From Vallitalea guaymasensis (lineage in GTDB: Bacteria; Bacillota; Clostridia; Lachnospirales; Vallitaleaceae), in assembly GCF_018141425.1 (NCBI RefSeq), contig NZ_CP058561.1, forward strand, positions 1,426,001-1,490,000: 64,000 bases of DNA, in the 5' to 3' direction. The notes under the pieces were generated by a model. The model was given only the letters and a program-made list of their open reading frames with translations. It searched no databases and was not told the DNA's origin. This document shows, in pieces, positions 1 through 7,960 of this stretch (position 1 is its first letter; each line of letters starts with the position of its first letter). A program made the position numbers and the translations under genes.

Positions 1-53
1 CAATACATAAACTGATCTACTTAGAAAGAATTTATGTTATATAACTACAATAT

Positions 54-108
54 TTCCGAATGTCGCTAATACCTCCAAATCAGATGTATTACCGAACGTC
101 GTAAATAC
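54..108. repeat. Pair of imperfect 19-bp direct repeats beside the integrase gene
   Basis: Two related 19-mers, TTCCGAATGTCGCTAATAC (54-72) and TACCGAACGTCGTAAATAC (90-108), match at 15 of 19 positions with starts 36 bp apart. Both are preceded by TAT. Each contains the small inverted repeat CGA-N3-TCG. They lie just downstream of the recombinase gene, where recombinase-binding or attachment sites can occur. The window starts here, so further copies to the left cannot be excluded. The function is an inference. Confidence 0.45.
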
Positions 109-130
109 TTACTATCCCTTACTCTTCCCT

Positions 131-976
131 TCACATAATATCATCCAACGGACTCTTAATACTCATAATATTCTTATTTGTAACATGTGTATATATTTCT
201 GTGGTTTTTGAACTTGAATGACCTAATAATTCTTGTATATATCTAATATCTGTTCCACTTTCCAACAAATGAGTTGCAAAACTATGTCTAAGACTATGTA
301 CAGATACTTTTTTCATTACACATCCTTTTTCACATGCATTTTTAAATATTCTTTGTACAGTTCTTTCTGTTATATGCTTATCTTTATCAGCACCTTCAAA
401 TAACCATTTATTTGGTCTATATTCCTTATAATACTTCCTTAATTGTAACAAAATACTTTCTGATAACATAACATATCTATCTTTGTTACCCTTACCTTGC
501 TCTATCTTAATCAGCATTCTTTGACTATCTATATCATTTATTTTTAATTTTACTACTTCACCAACTCTTAATCCTGAAGAATATATTAATGCTAATAAAG
601 TTTTATGTTTATTATTTTGTAATGATGCCAAAATACTTTTTACTTCTTTTTTACTTAATACATTTGGCAATTTTCTTTCTTTTTTTGGTCTTTCAACATA
701 TACCGTTAACTTTAATTTATGTAATACATGTTCATTCAGAAACTTTATACTGCTGATTGTTTGATTAACATAACTATGTGAACATTCTTTTTCCATAAGA
801 TAACTTAAATACATTTTCACATCTGTCTCAGTAATTTCAATAATATCCTTTTTAATATAATCAATAAACCGTTTAATATGACTTATATAACATTTTTTAG
901 TCTTACTTGAATAACCTTGTATAGTTAACTCTTGGGTATATTTCCTTATTATATTATCATTACTATCTGTTATCAA
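131..976 (-). CDS. Tyrosine recombinase / integrase (XerC/D-like)
   Basis: A 281-residue site-specific recombinase that would cut and rejoin DNA through a 3'-phosphotyrosine. An N-terminal SAM-like core-binding domain spans about residues 7-95 and the catalytic domain about 105-275. The full catalytic set is visible: R137 in SGLRVGE, K163/K165 in the beta-hairpin, H227 and R230 in HSLRHSFATHLL, H253 in LLGHSS and nucleophile Y262 in IYTHV. It resembles XerC/D and integron-integrase-like proteins, but I see no long insertion before the HxLRH motif of the kind that marks true IntI enzymes. No excisionase or cargo can be seen. Paired repeats lie directly 3' of the gene. Calling it mobile-element-associated rather than the housekeeping Xer is an inference from its accessory neighbours. 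Confidence 0.88.
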   Translation of the reverse strand: MITDSNDNIIRKYTQELTIQGYSSKTKKCYISHIKRFIDYIKKDIIEITETDVKMYLSYLMEKECSHSYVNQTISSIKFLNEHVLHKLKLTVYVERPKKERKLPNVLSKKEVKSILASLQNNKHKTLLALIYSSGLRVGEVVKLKINDIDSQRMLIKIEQGKGNKDRYVMLSESILLQLRKYYKEYRPNKWLFEGADKDKHITERTVQRIFKNACEKGCVMKKVSVHSLRHSFATHLLESGTDIRYIQELLGHSSSKTTEIYTHVTNKNIMSIKSPLDDIM

Positions 977-1187
977 ATGTCATCATCCTTCTAAGTAAGA
1001 ATCTCCCCTAATTATACCTTAGCTATAATAAATCTAATTTAAATTATATGTATTAACTAATATTTTGTCAATTAGTTACAAATTCAATAGAAAACTGTAA
1101 TAATTTATTTCTTACCCTTTTCATACATTAAATACTAGCTTTCATATATCATTACTAAATAGCATCCAAATAACTAAATTATCTTAA

Positions 1188-1478
1188 CTAAATCACTTTA
1201 AAATGCTTCAATAATAGAATACCATCATATATTCCTTCTCTATACATATCACAAAACATTACGCTGTTCAAAAAATTATTAAGACTTAAATAATTATCTA
1301 TGATTGATCTATCCTTTTCATCTAATCTATCAAACAAATCTTTGAATTCATGATCATATTCCTCCATCAAATTCTTTTGTTCTACTATCTCTTTATTATT
1401 TTCATTACTTAACTTTAATTTTTCATCAACTACATCATGAATTAAATTATTAATTGCTTTAGAATATAAATCTATCAT
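1188..1478 (-). CDS. Small acidic helical protein of unknown function
   Basis: A 96-residue protein, rich in Glu, Asp, Asn and Leu and predicted mostly helical, without signal peptide or membrane segment. The C-terminal part (about residues 70-96, with FCDMYREGIYDGILLL) vaguely resembles the conserved end of small Clostridia proteins such as DUF6809, but I cannot confirm this. The gene is divergent from the XRE regulator at 1607. The 128 bp between them hold two palindromes, so the regulator probably controls this gene as well as itself. The ribosome binding site AAAGGTG lies upstream of the ATG. Confidence 0.6.
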   Translation of the reverse strand: MIDLYSKAINNLIHDVVDEKLKLSNENNKEIVEQKNLMEEYDHEFKDLFDRLDEKDRSIIDNYLSLNNFLNSVMFCDMYREGIYDGILLLKHFKVI

Positions 1479-1537
1479 TTTTCCATTTCACCTTTCTACA
1501 AAATATTTTTTTTATTATAATACTTTCAATATTATTT

Positions 1538-1579
1538 TATGGGAATTTCCCATAAAAGTCAATATGGGAATCCCCCATA
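1538..1579. promoter_or_regulatory. Twin palindromic operator between divergent genes
   Basis: Two related palindromes: TATGGGAATTTCCCATA (1538-1554, perfect 8-bp arms around one base) and TATGGGAATCCCCCATA (1563-1579, perfect 6-bp outer arms). Their centres are 25 bp apart. They sit between the divergent small-protein and XRE-regulator genes, as expected for operators of a small XRE repressor. Binding by the neighbouring regulator is inferred from position and symmetry. Confidence 0.7.
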
Positions 1580-1606
1580 TTATAGAATAGCACTGAGGTG
1601 ATAAAA

Positions 1607-1810
1607 ATGATTTTTCCAAGAGTAAGACACTTAAGAGAAGATTTAGATTTAAAACAAAAGGATATTGCAAGTATAATTGGTATTGACCAAAGTACATATT
1701 CAGATTATGAAACTGGCAAACTAAATATCCCAATTGAGACTTTTATAAAATTAGCTGATTACTACAATACCAGTATTGATTTTCTAGTTGGTAGAACTGA
1801 TAAAAAGTGA
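1607..1810 (+). CDS. XRE-family helix-turn-helix transcriptional regulator
   Basis: A 67-residue DNA-binding protein that is essentially one lambda-repressor-like HTH domain, with LKQKDIASIIGIDQSTYSDY as turn and recognition helices. It ends just after the domain (SIDFLVGRTDKK), the usual form of short Clostridia XRE repressors. I chose the ATG at 1607 because GAGGTG (1595-1600) sits six bases upstream. The in-frame GTG at 1598 lies inside that ribosome binding site and is unlikely to be the start. The gene is divergent from the 96-residue protein and shares the twin operator with it, so autorepression is likely. Confidence 0.88.
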   Translation: MIFPRVRHLREDLDLKQKDIASIIGIDQSTYSDYETGKLNIPIETFIKLADYYNTSIDFLVGRTDKK

Positions 1811-1870
1811 AATAGCGATAAAAAAGACCTTATTTCCCCATCTTTTAGGTTCGTTCTGATCACACTAAAA

Positions 1871-1934
1871 TAGACTCTATCTAGCAATATCAAACCTTCA
1901 AGCCTGACACAAAGGGGTAGCTAAACAGAGTCTA
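1871..1934. terminator. Bidirectional terminator-like hairpin between convergent genes
   Basis: TAGACTCTATCTAGC (1871-1885) pairs with GCTAAACAGAGTCTA (1920-1934) at 13 of 15 positions, with a nested CCTT/AAGG stem in the loop. T-rich sequence follows on the plus side (TCTTTT) and TTTTAG on the minus side. It separates the plus-strand XRE gene from the end of the uxuA operon. Confidence 0.6.
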
Positions 1935-1998
1935 TCTTTTCAATAATAAACTAATAATCTATTTAATTTTCTTCAAATACTTACACCTAACACAATAC

Positions 1999-3072
1999 CT
2001 ACTCTTTTACAACCGCATCATATATCCCTTTAATATAACCAATAGCATGAGCCATACCCATATGCCAAGGATTCTCAGTATCAAATAAAGGTGTGTGGTC
2101 TGGAATCAATACTCCGTCAAAATTATGCTTCTTCAATAATTTTAACGCTTTCACCATATCAATATCTCCTTCATCAACGAAGACTTCATGATATTCTGGC
2201 ACTTTACCTTTTACATTTCTAAAATGAACATACGCTAATTTCTCTTGAGAACCATATTGTTCAATGGCATCATAGATATTTCCTTCTGTCATTTCTTGAA
2301 TAGTTCCCATACAGAATTCTAGAGCATTGCTTTTTGATGGGTATATATCCAATAACTTTTGATAAAGATGTGGTTGATAAACTAATCTTGGTGTGCCTCT
2401 TAACGTCTTAAGTGGTGGATCATCAGGATGTGCAGCTAACACTACACCAGCCTCCTCAGCAACTGGGACAAGCTCATTAAGGAAATATGTTAATCTATCC
2501 CATAATTGCTCAGTTGTGATTTCATCAATGTATCCTTCTACATTCTCATCATAAGTCATATTCCATATCTGACCATTTTTGATAGGAGTCTGTTTAGCCC
2601 CTTCCTTGTCAGAGAACCCAACAGAAACTGCTCCACCTCTAGCTAATGGTCTTCTTAGATGTCCCCATACACCAGCAATACTGAAATTATATCCAAAAAC
2701 AGGTATACCCGCTTTTCCAACATTTCTTATTATCTGTTTCAATCTCTCAATCTGCTCTTCTTTTTTAGGTCCATCCAATAGAACATCGTACCAATCAGCT
2801 GGTGCAAAGTTCTCTATTGCATATAATGTCAAACCTTCCTCTTCTACCTCGTTTTTCAACTTCTGAATGCTTTCATAACTCCATACATCTTCATTTGCTA
2901 GAGATTCACCCATGTTTTTGACTTCATCAGTTCCATGTACTCCATTCTGCCCTCTATAATAATCAACTAGATGAGCTATTATATGAGTACAACCAGCTTG
3001 TTTGGCAAATCTATAATTTTCTTTATTGAGCATGTATCTATATAATCCAATTCCGATTTTCATTTCTGCCAT
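1999..3072 (-). CDS. uxuA: Mannonate dehydratase
   Basis: Converts D-mannonate to 2-keto-3-deoxy-D-gluconate (KDG) in hexuronate breakdown (EC 4.2.1.8). The 357-residue length fits the family. It has a TIM-barrel fold related to xylose isomerase, with likely metal ligands H215 (AAHPDDPP), C254 (EFCMGT), H283 (YVHFRNV) and D325 (IPDHTP). The start ATG at 3072 follows AAAGGA inside the end of the preceding gene, so the two are translationally linked. It is the last gene of the locus that begins with the ribose-type ABC importer. No KDG kinase or KDPG aldolase gene is in the window, so the fate of KDG must be met elsewhere or by the RraA-type protein upstream. Confidence 0.93.
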   Translation of the reverse strand: MAEMKIGIGLYRYMLNKENYRFAKQAGCTHIIAHLVDYYRGQNGVHGTDEVKNMGESLANEDVWSYESIQKLKNEVEEEGLTLYAIENFAPADWYDVLLDGPKKEEQIERLKQIIRNVGKAGIPVFGYNFSIAGVWGHLRRPLARGGAVSVGFSDKEGAKQTPIKNGQIWNMTYDENVEGYIDEITTEQLWDRLTYFLNELVPVAEEAGVVLAAHPDDPPLKTLRGTPRLVYQPHLYQKLLDIYPSKSNALEFCMGTIQEMTEGNIYDAIEQYGSQEKLAYVHFRNVKGKVPEYHEVFVDEGDIDMVKALKLLKKHNFDGVLIPDHTPLFDTENPWHMGMAHAIGYIKGIYDAVVKE

Positions 3073-3074
3073 AA

Positions 3075-4106
3075 TTATAATCCTTTCTCATAAACGTCTA
3101 CTTGCATCTTAAAATCAATCTTTTCTTTTGCTTTCATCTTAAGTGCTGTACCATTATCTATTGCCTTAGTAAGTCCTGCTCCCGGATAACTAGTCCAAGG
3201 TTCTATAGCCAGATTATAAGTGTTGCCATACCAAGGATAACCATATGAACCTTTACAAACAAGCCATATCCAAGCATAAGGGAATATTTCATTATCCCAT
3301 TCTAATCTGAATCCAACATTTTTATTGTTACTATATATTGAATAGTATGCCTTATAACCAAAATCTTTTAAGAAAAGCATATCCGCCGTACCAGCATTTT
3401 TGTCAGGTACTTTGGATAAATCTATTGATTTGCCATCTCTACCCTTAGCCACAGGCCAATCATGTTCACTATTAACGTCTAGTCTCTGAGTATCAAAATC
3501 CAATTCTTCACCATAGGTAAAAACTTTCTTGGCTGATGTATCTATATAGCAAGATTCATCTAGAAAACCTTCTCCAATAGTTGGATGATGACCCCACATC
3601 AATTCCATGTCTTCATTAGCAAGATTAGACAGTGTTTCATCAAAATATATGGTTGATTCATTGGATTTGATGGTAATAGTTTTCTCTAAGTAAAATGGTG
3701 AGCGGACAGTTCTAACTAAAAACATAACACTTATTTCTTCTTTTGTATCCTTCATGATTCTATATTGCCATGGCAAATTACTTACTTCACCATGCATACC
3801 GATAACATTACCTTTATAATTGCACTCTGGACCTCCACTAGGAAGTATTTCCTGCCAGCCGCCAAAATTATGGTCTAAATAGTTATGTAAACTAGACCCT
3901 GTAGTAGAGTTACATTTCGCTGGATTATGAAATTCTACTGGTGATCTCCACATGAAGTCGATATCTTTTGGCTTGTATAAAAGTTCTACTATATCGGCAC
4001 CTTTATCTAGTAAAAAAGTTATCCTTAACTTTTCATTTTCCATCACTAATGATTTCATATCATGTATTTTTATATCTTCAGTTATTCTACAACCAAAATT
4101 TCTCAT
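3075..4106 (-). CDS. Aldose 1-epimerase-like protein (DUF4432-type, galactose mutarotase fold)
   Basis: A 343-residue cytoplasmic protein predicted to be a beta-sandwich of the galactose-mutarotase superfamily. The order of conserved pieces (RITFLLDKGADI near residue 30, WGHHPTIG near 170, a final AIEPWTSYPG) fits the DUF4432 / aldose-epimerase-like family, not classical GalM, which appears separately at 60878. Members are thought to interconvert anomers of sugars or sugar acids; the substrate is unknown. The ribosome binding site AGGTG overlaps the stop of the upstream SDR gene, and the uxuA start follows its own stop by two bases, so it belongs to one tightly packed operon. It may supply the right anomer to the SDR or UxuA. 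Confidence 0.75.
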   Translation of the reverse strand: MRNFGCRITEDIKIHDMKSLVMENEKLRITFLLDKGADIVELLYKPKDIDFMWRSPVEFHNPAKCNSTTGSSLHNYLDHNFGGWQEILPSGGPECNYKGNVIGMHGEVSNLPWQYRIMKDTKEEISVMFLVRTVRSPFYLEKTITIKSNESTIYFDETLSNLANEDMELMWGHHPTIGEGFLDESCYIDTSAKKVFTYGEELDFDTQRLDVNSEHDWPVAKGRDGKSIDLSKVPDKNAGTADMLFLKDFGYKAYYSIYSNNKNVGFRLEWDNEIFPYAWIWLVCKGSYGYPWYGNTYNLAIEPWTSYPGAGLTKAIDNGTALKMKAKEKIDFKMQVDVYEKGL

Positions 4107-4114
4107 ATTATCAC

Positions 4115-4888
4115 CTAATATCTCAATAGATTCTCTTTATATCCGCCGTCAGCATATATAGTGGTTCCTGTAATATAAGAAGATGCTTTACTTCCTAGAA
4201 AAATAGCAGGTCCAACCATCTCTTCTACCTCGCCGACTCTGTTGAGTGGTATCCATTCACCAAAGCTTGTCCCGTTGTCTTCTTCCAATTTCTTGAGTAG
4301 ATCTCTATTCATATCTGTAGCTATAGCACCTGGTGCTAAGTTGTTAACTCTTATACCGCTGTTTCCTAATTCAAGAGCAGCCACTTTTGACATCATTCCC
4401 ATTGCAGCTTTTGACATACAATAAGGAGAATTGTTTCTAACTGCTACCAAATCATGTATAGATGTAACATTGATTACTGATCCACTATCTGATTTTTTTA
4501 ATAGAGGAATCAATTTACTGAATAATAGATAATGGGCTTTCGTATTAATGTCATATATCTTATCCATAAGGTTGAAATCCATATTTTCAATGGATGCATG
4601 GTCTTCATATCCAGCATTATTAATTAGTACATCCACTTTTGATTCAACACTTATAATATGGTCTGCCATCTTTTCAACAGATTGAATATCAGATAAATCT
4701 GCAGCAACATATTTGTCAAATCCCATTTTTTCTGCTGCAATCTTAGTTGTTTCCTCTTTTCTTCCATGTATCCAAACAGAAGCGCCAGCCTCTTTATATC
4801 CTTTTGCTATAGCTGCACCTATACCTCTTGTAGAACCGGTTATTACAACAACCTTATCTTTTACGCTAAATAATTCTTGTATATTCAT
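4115..4888 (-). CDS. SDR-family oxidoreductase, candidate fructuronate reductase
   Basis: A 257-residue classical short-chain dehydrogenase/reductase. The cofactor-binding TGSTRGIG is at residues 17-24, the NNAG motif at 90-93 and the catalytic tetrad is N115, S143, Y156, K160. It resembles gluconate- or deoxygluconate-type dehydrogenases. UxuA needs mannonate, normally made from fructuronate. In Bacillus an SDR (YjmF) is annotated for that step, so fructuronate reductase is the leading guess from context; other sugar-acid dehydrogenases remain possible. The gene starts three bases after the M24 gene stop, with GGGAG as ribosome binding site, indicating an operon. Confidence 0.85.
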   Translation of the reverse strand: MNIQELFSVKDKVVVITGSTRGIGAAIAKGYKEAGASVWIHGRKEETTKIAAEKMGFDKYVAADLSDIQSVEKMADHIISVESKVDVLINNAGYEDHASIENMDFNLMDKIYDINTKAHYLLFSKLIPLLKKSDSGSVINVTSIHDLVAVRNNSPYCMSKAAMGMMSKVAALELGNSGIRVNNLAPGAIATDMNRDLLKKLEEDNGTSFGEWIPLNRVGEVEEMVGPAIFLGSKASSYITGTTIYADGGYKENLLRY

Positions 4889-4891
4889 ATG

Positions 4892-6058
4892 TTAATCTCC
4901 CTTTAATTCCCTAGTAAACTTAGAAAGTATCTCGCAGCCGTTTTTAGTAACCAGTACATTCTCTTCTATCCTGATTCCACCAAAAGAACTATCATAGATT
5001 CCAGGTTCAATAGTAATAACCATTCCTTCTTTTAATGCTTCTTTATTACCTTTTGCTATCCTTATACCAGGGTCATGGTACCTGAATCCTACCCCATGTC
5101 CTAATCCATGAGTAAAATATTTTCCAACCCCTTCTTTATCTAATGCTTCTTGAGCCGCATTGTGTATATCTTCGGCAATTGCTCCCTCTCTTACTAGAGA
5201 TAAAGCATCATCCTGTGCTTTCTTAACAGCTTCATGTAATCTTATATCTTCTTTGGTAGGAGTTCCGACTTTTCCTGTTCTTGTAATATCAGCCCAATAT
5301 CCATTGACAACTACTGCAAATTCAGTCATGACCAAATCTCCATCTTCAAGCTTTTTGCCAGTAACCCAGTTGAATCTGCCTCCATCTGCTCCATTTATCC
5401 CTGATTGAACTTGAGCGAAACCACTTGCATATAGAACTCCATCGTTACCTATTTCAGCTCTAACAGCGTATTCCATCTTTGCTGATACTTCCGCTTCTGT
5501 TAATCCAGCTTGAAGAGAATCATAGAAAGCTTTTATTCCAATACCTGCAACTTTATTACATAGCTTGATACCTTCTATATCTTCACGTGTTTTAAAATTA
5601 TATAGGTCCAATATTTCTTTTTCTACATCTTTATAACCTGCTTCACTTACTTTCATAAGATTATCCACAAAATCAGTTGGTAGAGGAGGTTGTTCTCCTG
5701 ATAAAATGCAAGGTGACGTATTTCCAACAGTTTTTACTAGTGATATGGGTTTAGAGTTGCTTCCATATTTTTTTATATCTTCTGCAATCATTCCATATAG
5801 TATTTCAAAAGGGTCACTACTTGTCTCACCCCAAGGATATCTTTTAACTGTTATATCTTTTGGTAACCTAAGATCTGGTTCTAATGCAGGTACATATAGG
5901 ATCGGATCGTTTCCCTCAAAACATACTTCAACCGACAATCCCCAGTAAGGTCTATAACCTAGAGTCATTACAAGCTCATCTGGTCTAAAAAATATAACAG
6001 CACCTAATTCATTTTTAGCGATTAACTCACTAATCATTGATATCTTTTGCTTATTCAT
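4892..6058 (-). CDS. M24-family metallohydrolase (Xaa-Pro aminopeptidase/creatinase-like)
   Basis: A 388-residue protein with an N-terminal creatinase-like domain (about 1-150) and a C-terminal pita-bread M24 domain (about 160-388). Metal-site positions are D257 (WADITRTG), H321 (THGLGHGVGF), E351 (ITIEPGIY) and E365 (GIRIEENV). The position of the first canonical Asp is occupied by E246. Typical M24 enzymes remove N-terminal residues before proline, but the superfamily also contains creatinase and other non-peptidase enzymes. In a sugar-acid operon, a role on an amide or other conjugate of the imported substrate is conceivable but unproven. The start follows GGAAGGAG. A 168-bp gap with tandem repeats separates it from the rraA-like gene. 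Confidence 0.8.
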   Translation of the reverse strand: MNKQKISMISELIAKNELGAVIFFRPDELVMTLGYRPYWGLSVEVCFEGNDPILYVPALEPDLRLPKDITVKRYPWGETSSDPFEILYGMIAEDIKKYGSNSKPISLVKTVGNTSPCILSGEQPPLPTDFVDNLMKVSEAGYKDVEKEILDLYNFKTREDIEGIKLCNKVAGIGIKAFYDSLQAGLTEAEVSAKMEYAVRAEIGNDGVLYASGFAQVQSGINGADGGRFNWVTGKKLEDGDLVMTEFAVVVNGYWADITRTGKVGTPTKEDIRLHEAVKKAQDDALSLVREGAIAEDIHNAAQEALDKEGVGKYFTHGLGHGVGFRYHDPGIRIAKGNKEALKEGMVITIEPGIYDSSFGGIRIEENVLVTKNGCEILSKFTRELKGD

Positions 6059-6076
6059 AATCTATACTCCTTCCTG

Positions 6077-6180
6077 CTTCTATATCTTATATTACTTATA
6101 TACTTCTATGTCTTATATTACTAATATACTTCTATGTCTTATATTACTAATATACTTCTATATCTTATATTACTCATATT
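6077..6180. repeat. Four tandem copies of a 26-bp repeat
   Basis: Copies at 6077-6102, 6103-6128, 6129-6154 and 6155-6180. Copies 2 and 3 are identical; copies 1 and 4 differ at a few bases. Each begins CTTCTATRTCTTATATTAC. In the identical copies the end forms the near-perfect palindrome TATATTACTAATATA. No unique spacers are present. The array fills most of the gap between the M24 and rraA-like genes of the sugar-acid operon. Confidence 0.9.
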
Positions 6181-6226
6181 TCTAGCTCATTTATTTTATA
6201 AAATATATTAATAACTTTATAGTAGT

Positions 6227-6940
6227 TTACATAATACCATATTTGTCAAAGGCTTCAACTACTGACATTCCATTTTCAATAGCTATTCTTACTTCATTTT
6301 CACCATATACTTTTTCAAAGGCTTTCCTTATTATTTCTCTTTCTTGTTCCTTTGGAATGGATAATACTCCGTCAATGTCTCCAAAGATTATATCTCCTGG
6401 ATTGACAAGTACTCCATTATCAAATTCAATAGGGCAATTGTAATCAATTACTCTACCTCTCATTCCTTGGTCTTGTGCATAACATCCTCTTGTAAAAGTA
6501 GGTAAACCAAGTGAGAGTACTTCTTTTGTATCTCTTGTATATCCACTTACAACAGCTCCTGCTACACCTAATTTAATCATTCTAGTTGACATAAGTCCAC
6601 CAAAGCAAGCGTATTTAGGTGAGCCGCCTGTACATATATAAACATCATTCTTTTTCATTGCATCAAGTGCTTCAAACATGATTCCAAAAGGTTTTTCTCT
6701 ATTCTCTGCACATATTCTTGTTCCTGTTACATCTGCTTCTTGCACTGTAAATGCTCTTCCCGCAACCATCATATCTCTATTAAGTGGTTGAATATAAGCT
6801 GGTAGGAATTGGTGTCTAAGGTCCATCGTATCCATAACGTCAGTTAAGACACCTGTGTATAATTCCTTTTTCATAATATCAAATAGCTCATCATCATCCA
6901 TTGTTTCTATCTTATCTAATAAATCATTTTTCTCTAACAT
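6227..6940 (-). CDS. RraA-family protein, probable HMG/CHA-type aldolase or decarboxylase
   Basis: A 237-residue protein of the RraA / 4-hydroxy-4-methyl-2-oxoglutarate aldolase family. The motif G115-x20-R136-D137-x2-E140 (in GGLMSTR and GYTRDTKE) is present. In the aldolase branch it binds a divalent metal and the pyruvate enolate. A GDIDGV segment lies near residue 187. This favours an enzyme over an RNase E regulator. Family enzymes cleave 4-hydroxy-2-oxo acids or decarboxylate oxaloacetate. KDG, the UxuA product, is a 4-hydroxy-2-oxo acid, so direct aldol cleavage of KDG or a related acid is a reasonable hypothesis. The gene lies 27 bases after the permease gene with AGGAG before its ATG. 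Confidence 0.85.
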   Translation of the reverse strand: MLEKNDLLDKIETMDDDELFDIMKKELYTGVLTDVMDTMDLRHQFLPAYIQPLNRDMMVAGRAFTVQEADVTGTRICAENREKPFGIMFEALDAMKKNDVYICTGGSPKYACFGGLMSTRMIKLGVAGAVVSGYTRDTKEVLSLGLPTFTRGCYAQDQGMRGRVIDYNCPIEFDNGVLVNPGDIIFGDIDGVLSIPKEQEREIIRKAFEKVYGENEVRIAIENGMSVVEAFDKYGIM

Positions 6941-6967
6941 ATCTTATCTCCTATTATTGTTGCTATA

Positions 6968-7960
6968 TTAAACAGCTTTTCTAGATTGAACAGTGTTGAT
7001 TAGAACTGCCATAAGGATTAATCCACCTCTTACAACATATTGTACATATTCATTGATGTTGAGTAATGTCATCCCATTCAACAATACTCCTAAGAAAATG
7101 ATACCTATGAAAGTTCCTTTTACTTTACCGATACCACCAGTTAATGATGCTCCACCGATAATAACTGAAGATATAACATCCATCTCCCAACCTTTACCGA
7201 AAGGATGTGCACCGGACATAACTTGTGATGAAACCATGATTCCTGCAATGGCTGCTGTTACTTGAACCATAACAAGAACAACGATTTTTATATGTTTTAC
7301 ATTAATACCAGATAATCTTGCTGATTCTCTGTTACCACCTACAGCATATACACTTCTACCGAATTTTGTATAATCCATTACCATCCATACTATAAAAAAT
7401 ACAACCAATAATATTATTGCTGGTATAGGAATGGAACCTATTTGTCCAGCACCTATTTTGCTATACCATGATGGAAAAGTTGTTACTGGAAAACCTTTTG
7501 ATATTATTGCTGCTAATCCATATACAACATTTAACATTGCTAAAGTAATAATAAATGTAGGGATATTGAATTTTGTATGTATGATTGCATTAAGCAGTCC
7601 TACTAACGATGCTGCTGCTATTGCAATTATCATACCTATTATTACTGAGTATTCTAGTGGCATGATGCCCAACTCAGCTAACTTGCCTGCTACAGTACCA
7701 GTGATTACACCTGACAGTGCAACTGTTGATGATACTGAAAGGTCTATTTCCCCTGTTATGATAACCATAGTCATACCAAATGCAATAACACCTTTTAGTG
7801 AGGCATTCCTTAATATATTTAATAGATTTCCTGATGTAAAAAAACCAGGTGCTGTAAATGCAATTATTATTGATACTACAAATAGTATCAATTCAAGTAT
7901 ATGAGTCTTACTGAACTTACTTAATTTATTTATATATTTATTATCACAATTCGCATTCAT
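6968..7960 (-). CDS. Ribose-type sugar ABC transporter, permease (RbsC family)
   Basis: A 330-residue integral membrane protein with about eight to ten hydrophobic helices and the BPD_transp_2 pattern, for example MVIITGEIDLSVSSTVALSG near residue 75 and SSVIIGGASLTGGIG near 265. It would form the channel of the importer with the ATPase and the binding lipoprotein. The ATG directly follows the ATPase stop (TAAATG), with GGAGG inside the end of the ATPase gene, so the two are translationally coupled. The substrate is probably a monosaccharide or sugar acid that feeds the enzymes encoded downstream. Confidence 0.92.
   Translation of the reverse strand: MNANCDNKYINKLSKFSKTHILELILFVVSIIIAFTAPGFFTSGNLLNILRNASLKGVIAFGMTMVIITGEIDLSVSSTVALSGVITGTVAGKLAELGIMPLEYSVIIGMIIAIAAASLVGLLNAIIHTKFNIPTFIITLAMLNVVYGLAAIISKGFPVTTFPSWYSKIGAGQIGSIPIPAIILLVVFFIVWMVMDYTKFGRSVYAVGGNRESARLSGINVKHIKIVVLVMVQVTAAIAGIMVSSQVMSGAHPFGKGWEMDVISSVIIGGASLTGGIGKVKGTFIGIIFLGVLLNGMTLLNINEYVQYVVRGGLILMAVLINTVQSRKAV

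Noticed and set aside
131-976. Integron integrase with attC cassettes
   Set aside because: The insertion typical of IntI before the HxLRH motif is not visible, and no attC-like sites or cassette genes were recognised within the window.
6077-6180. Tandem repeats as a CRISPR array
   Set aside because: The units are contiguous and have no unique spacers, and no cas genes are present.
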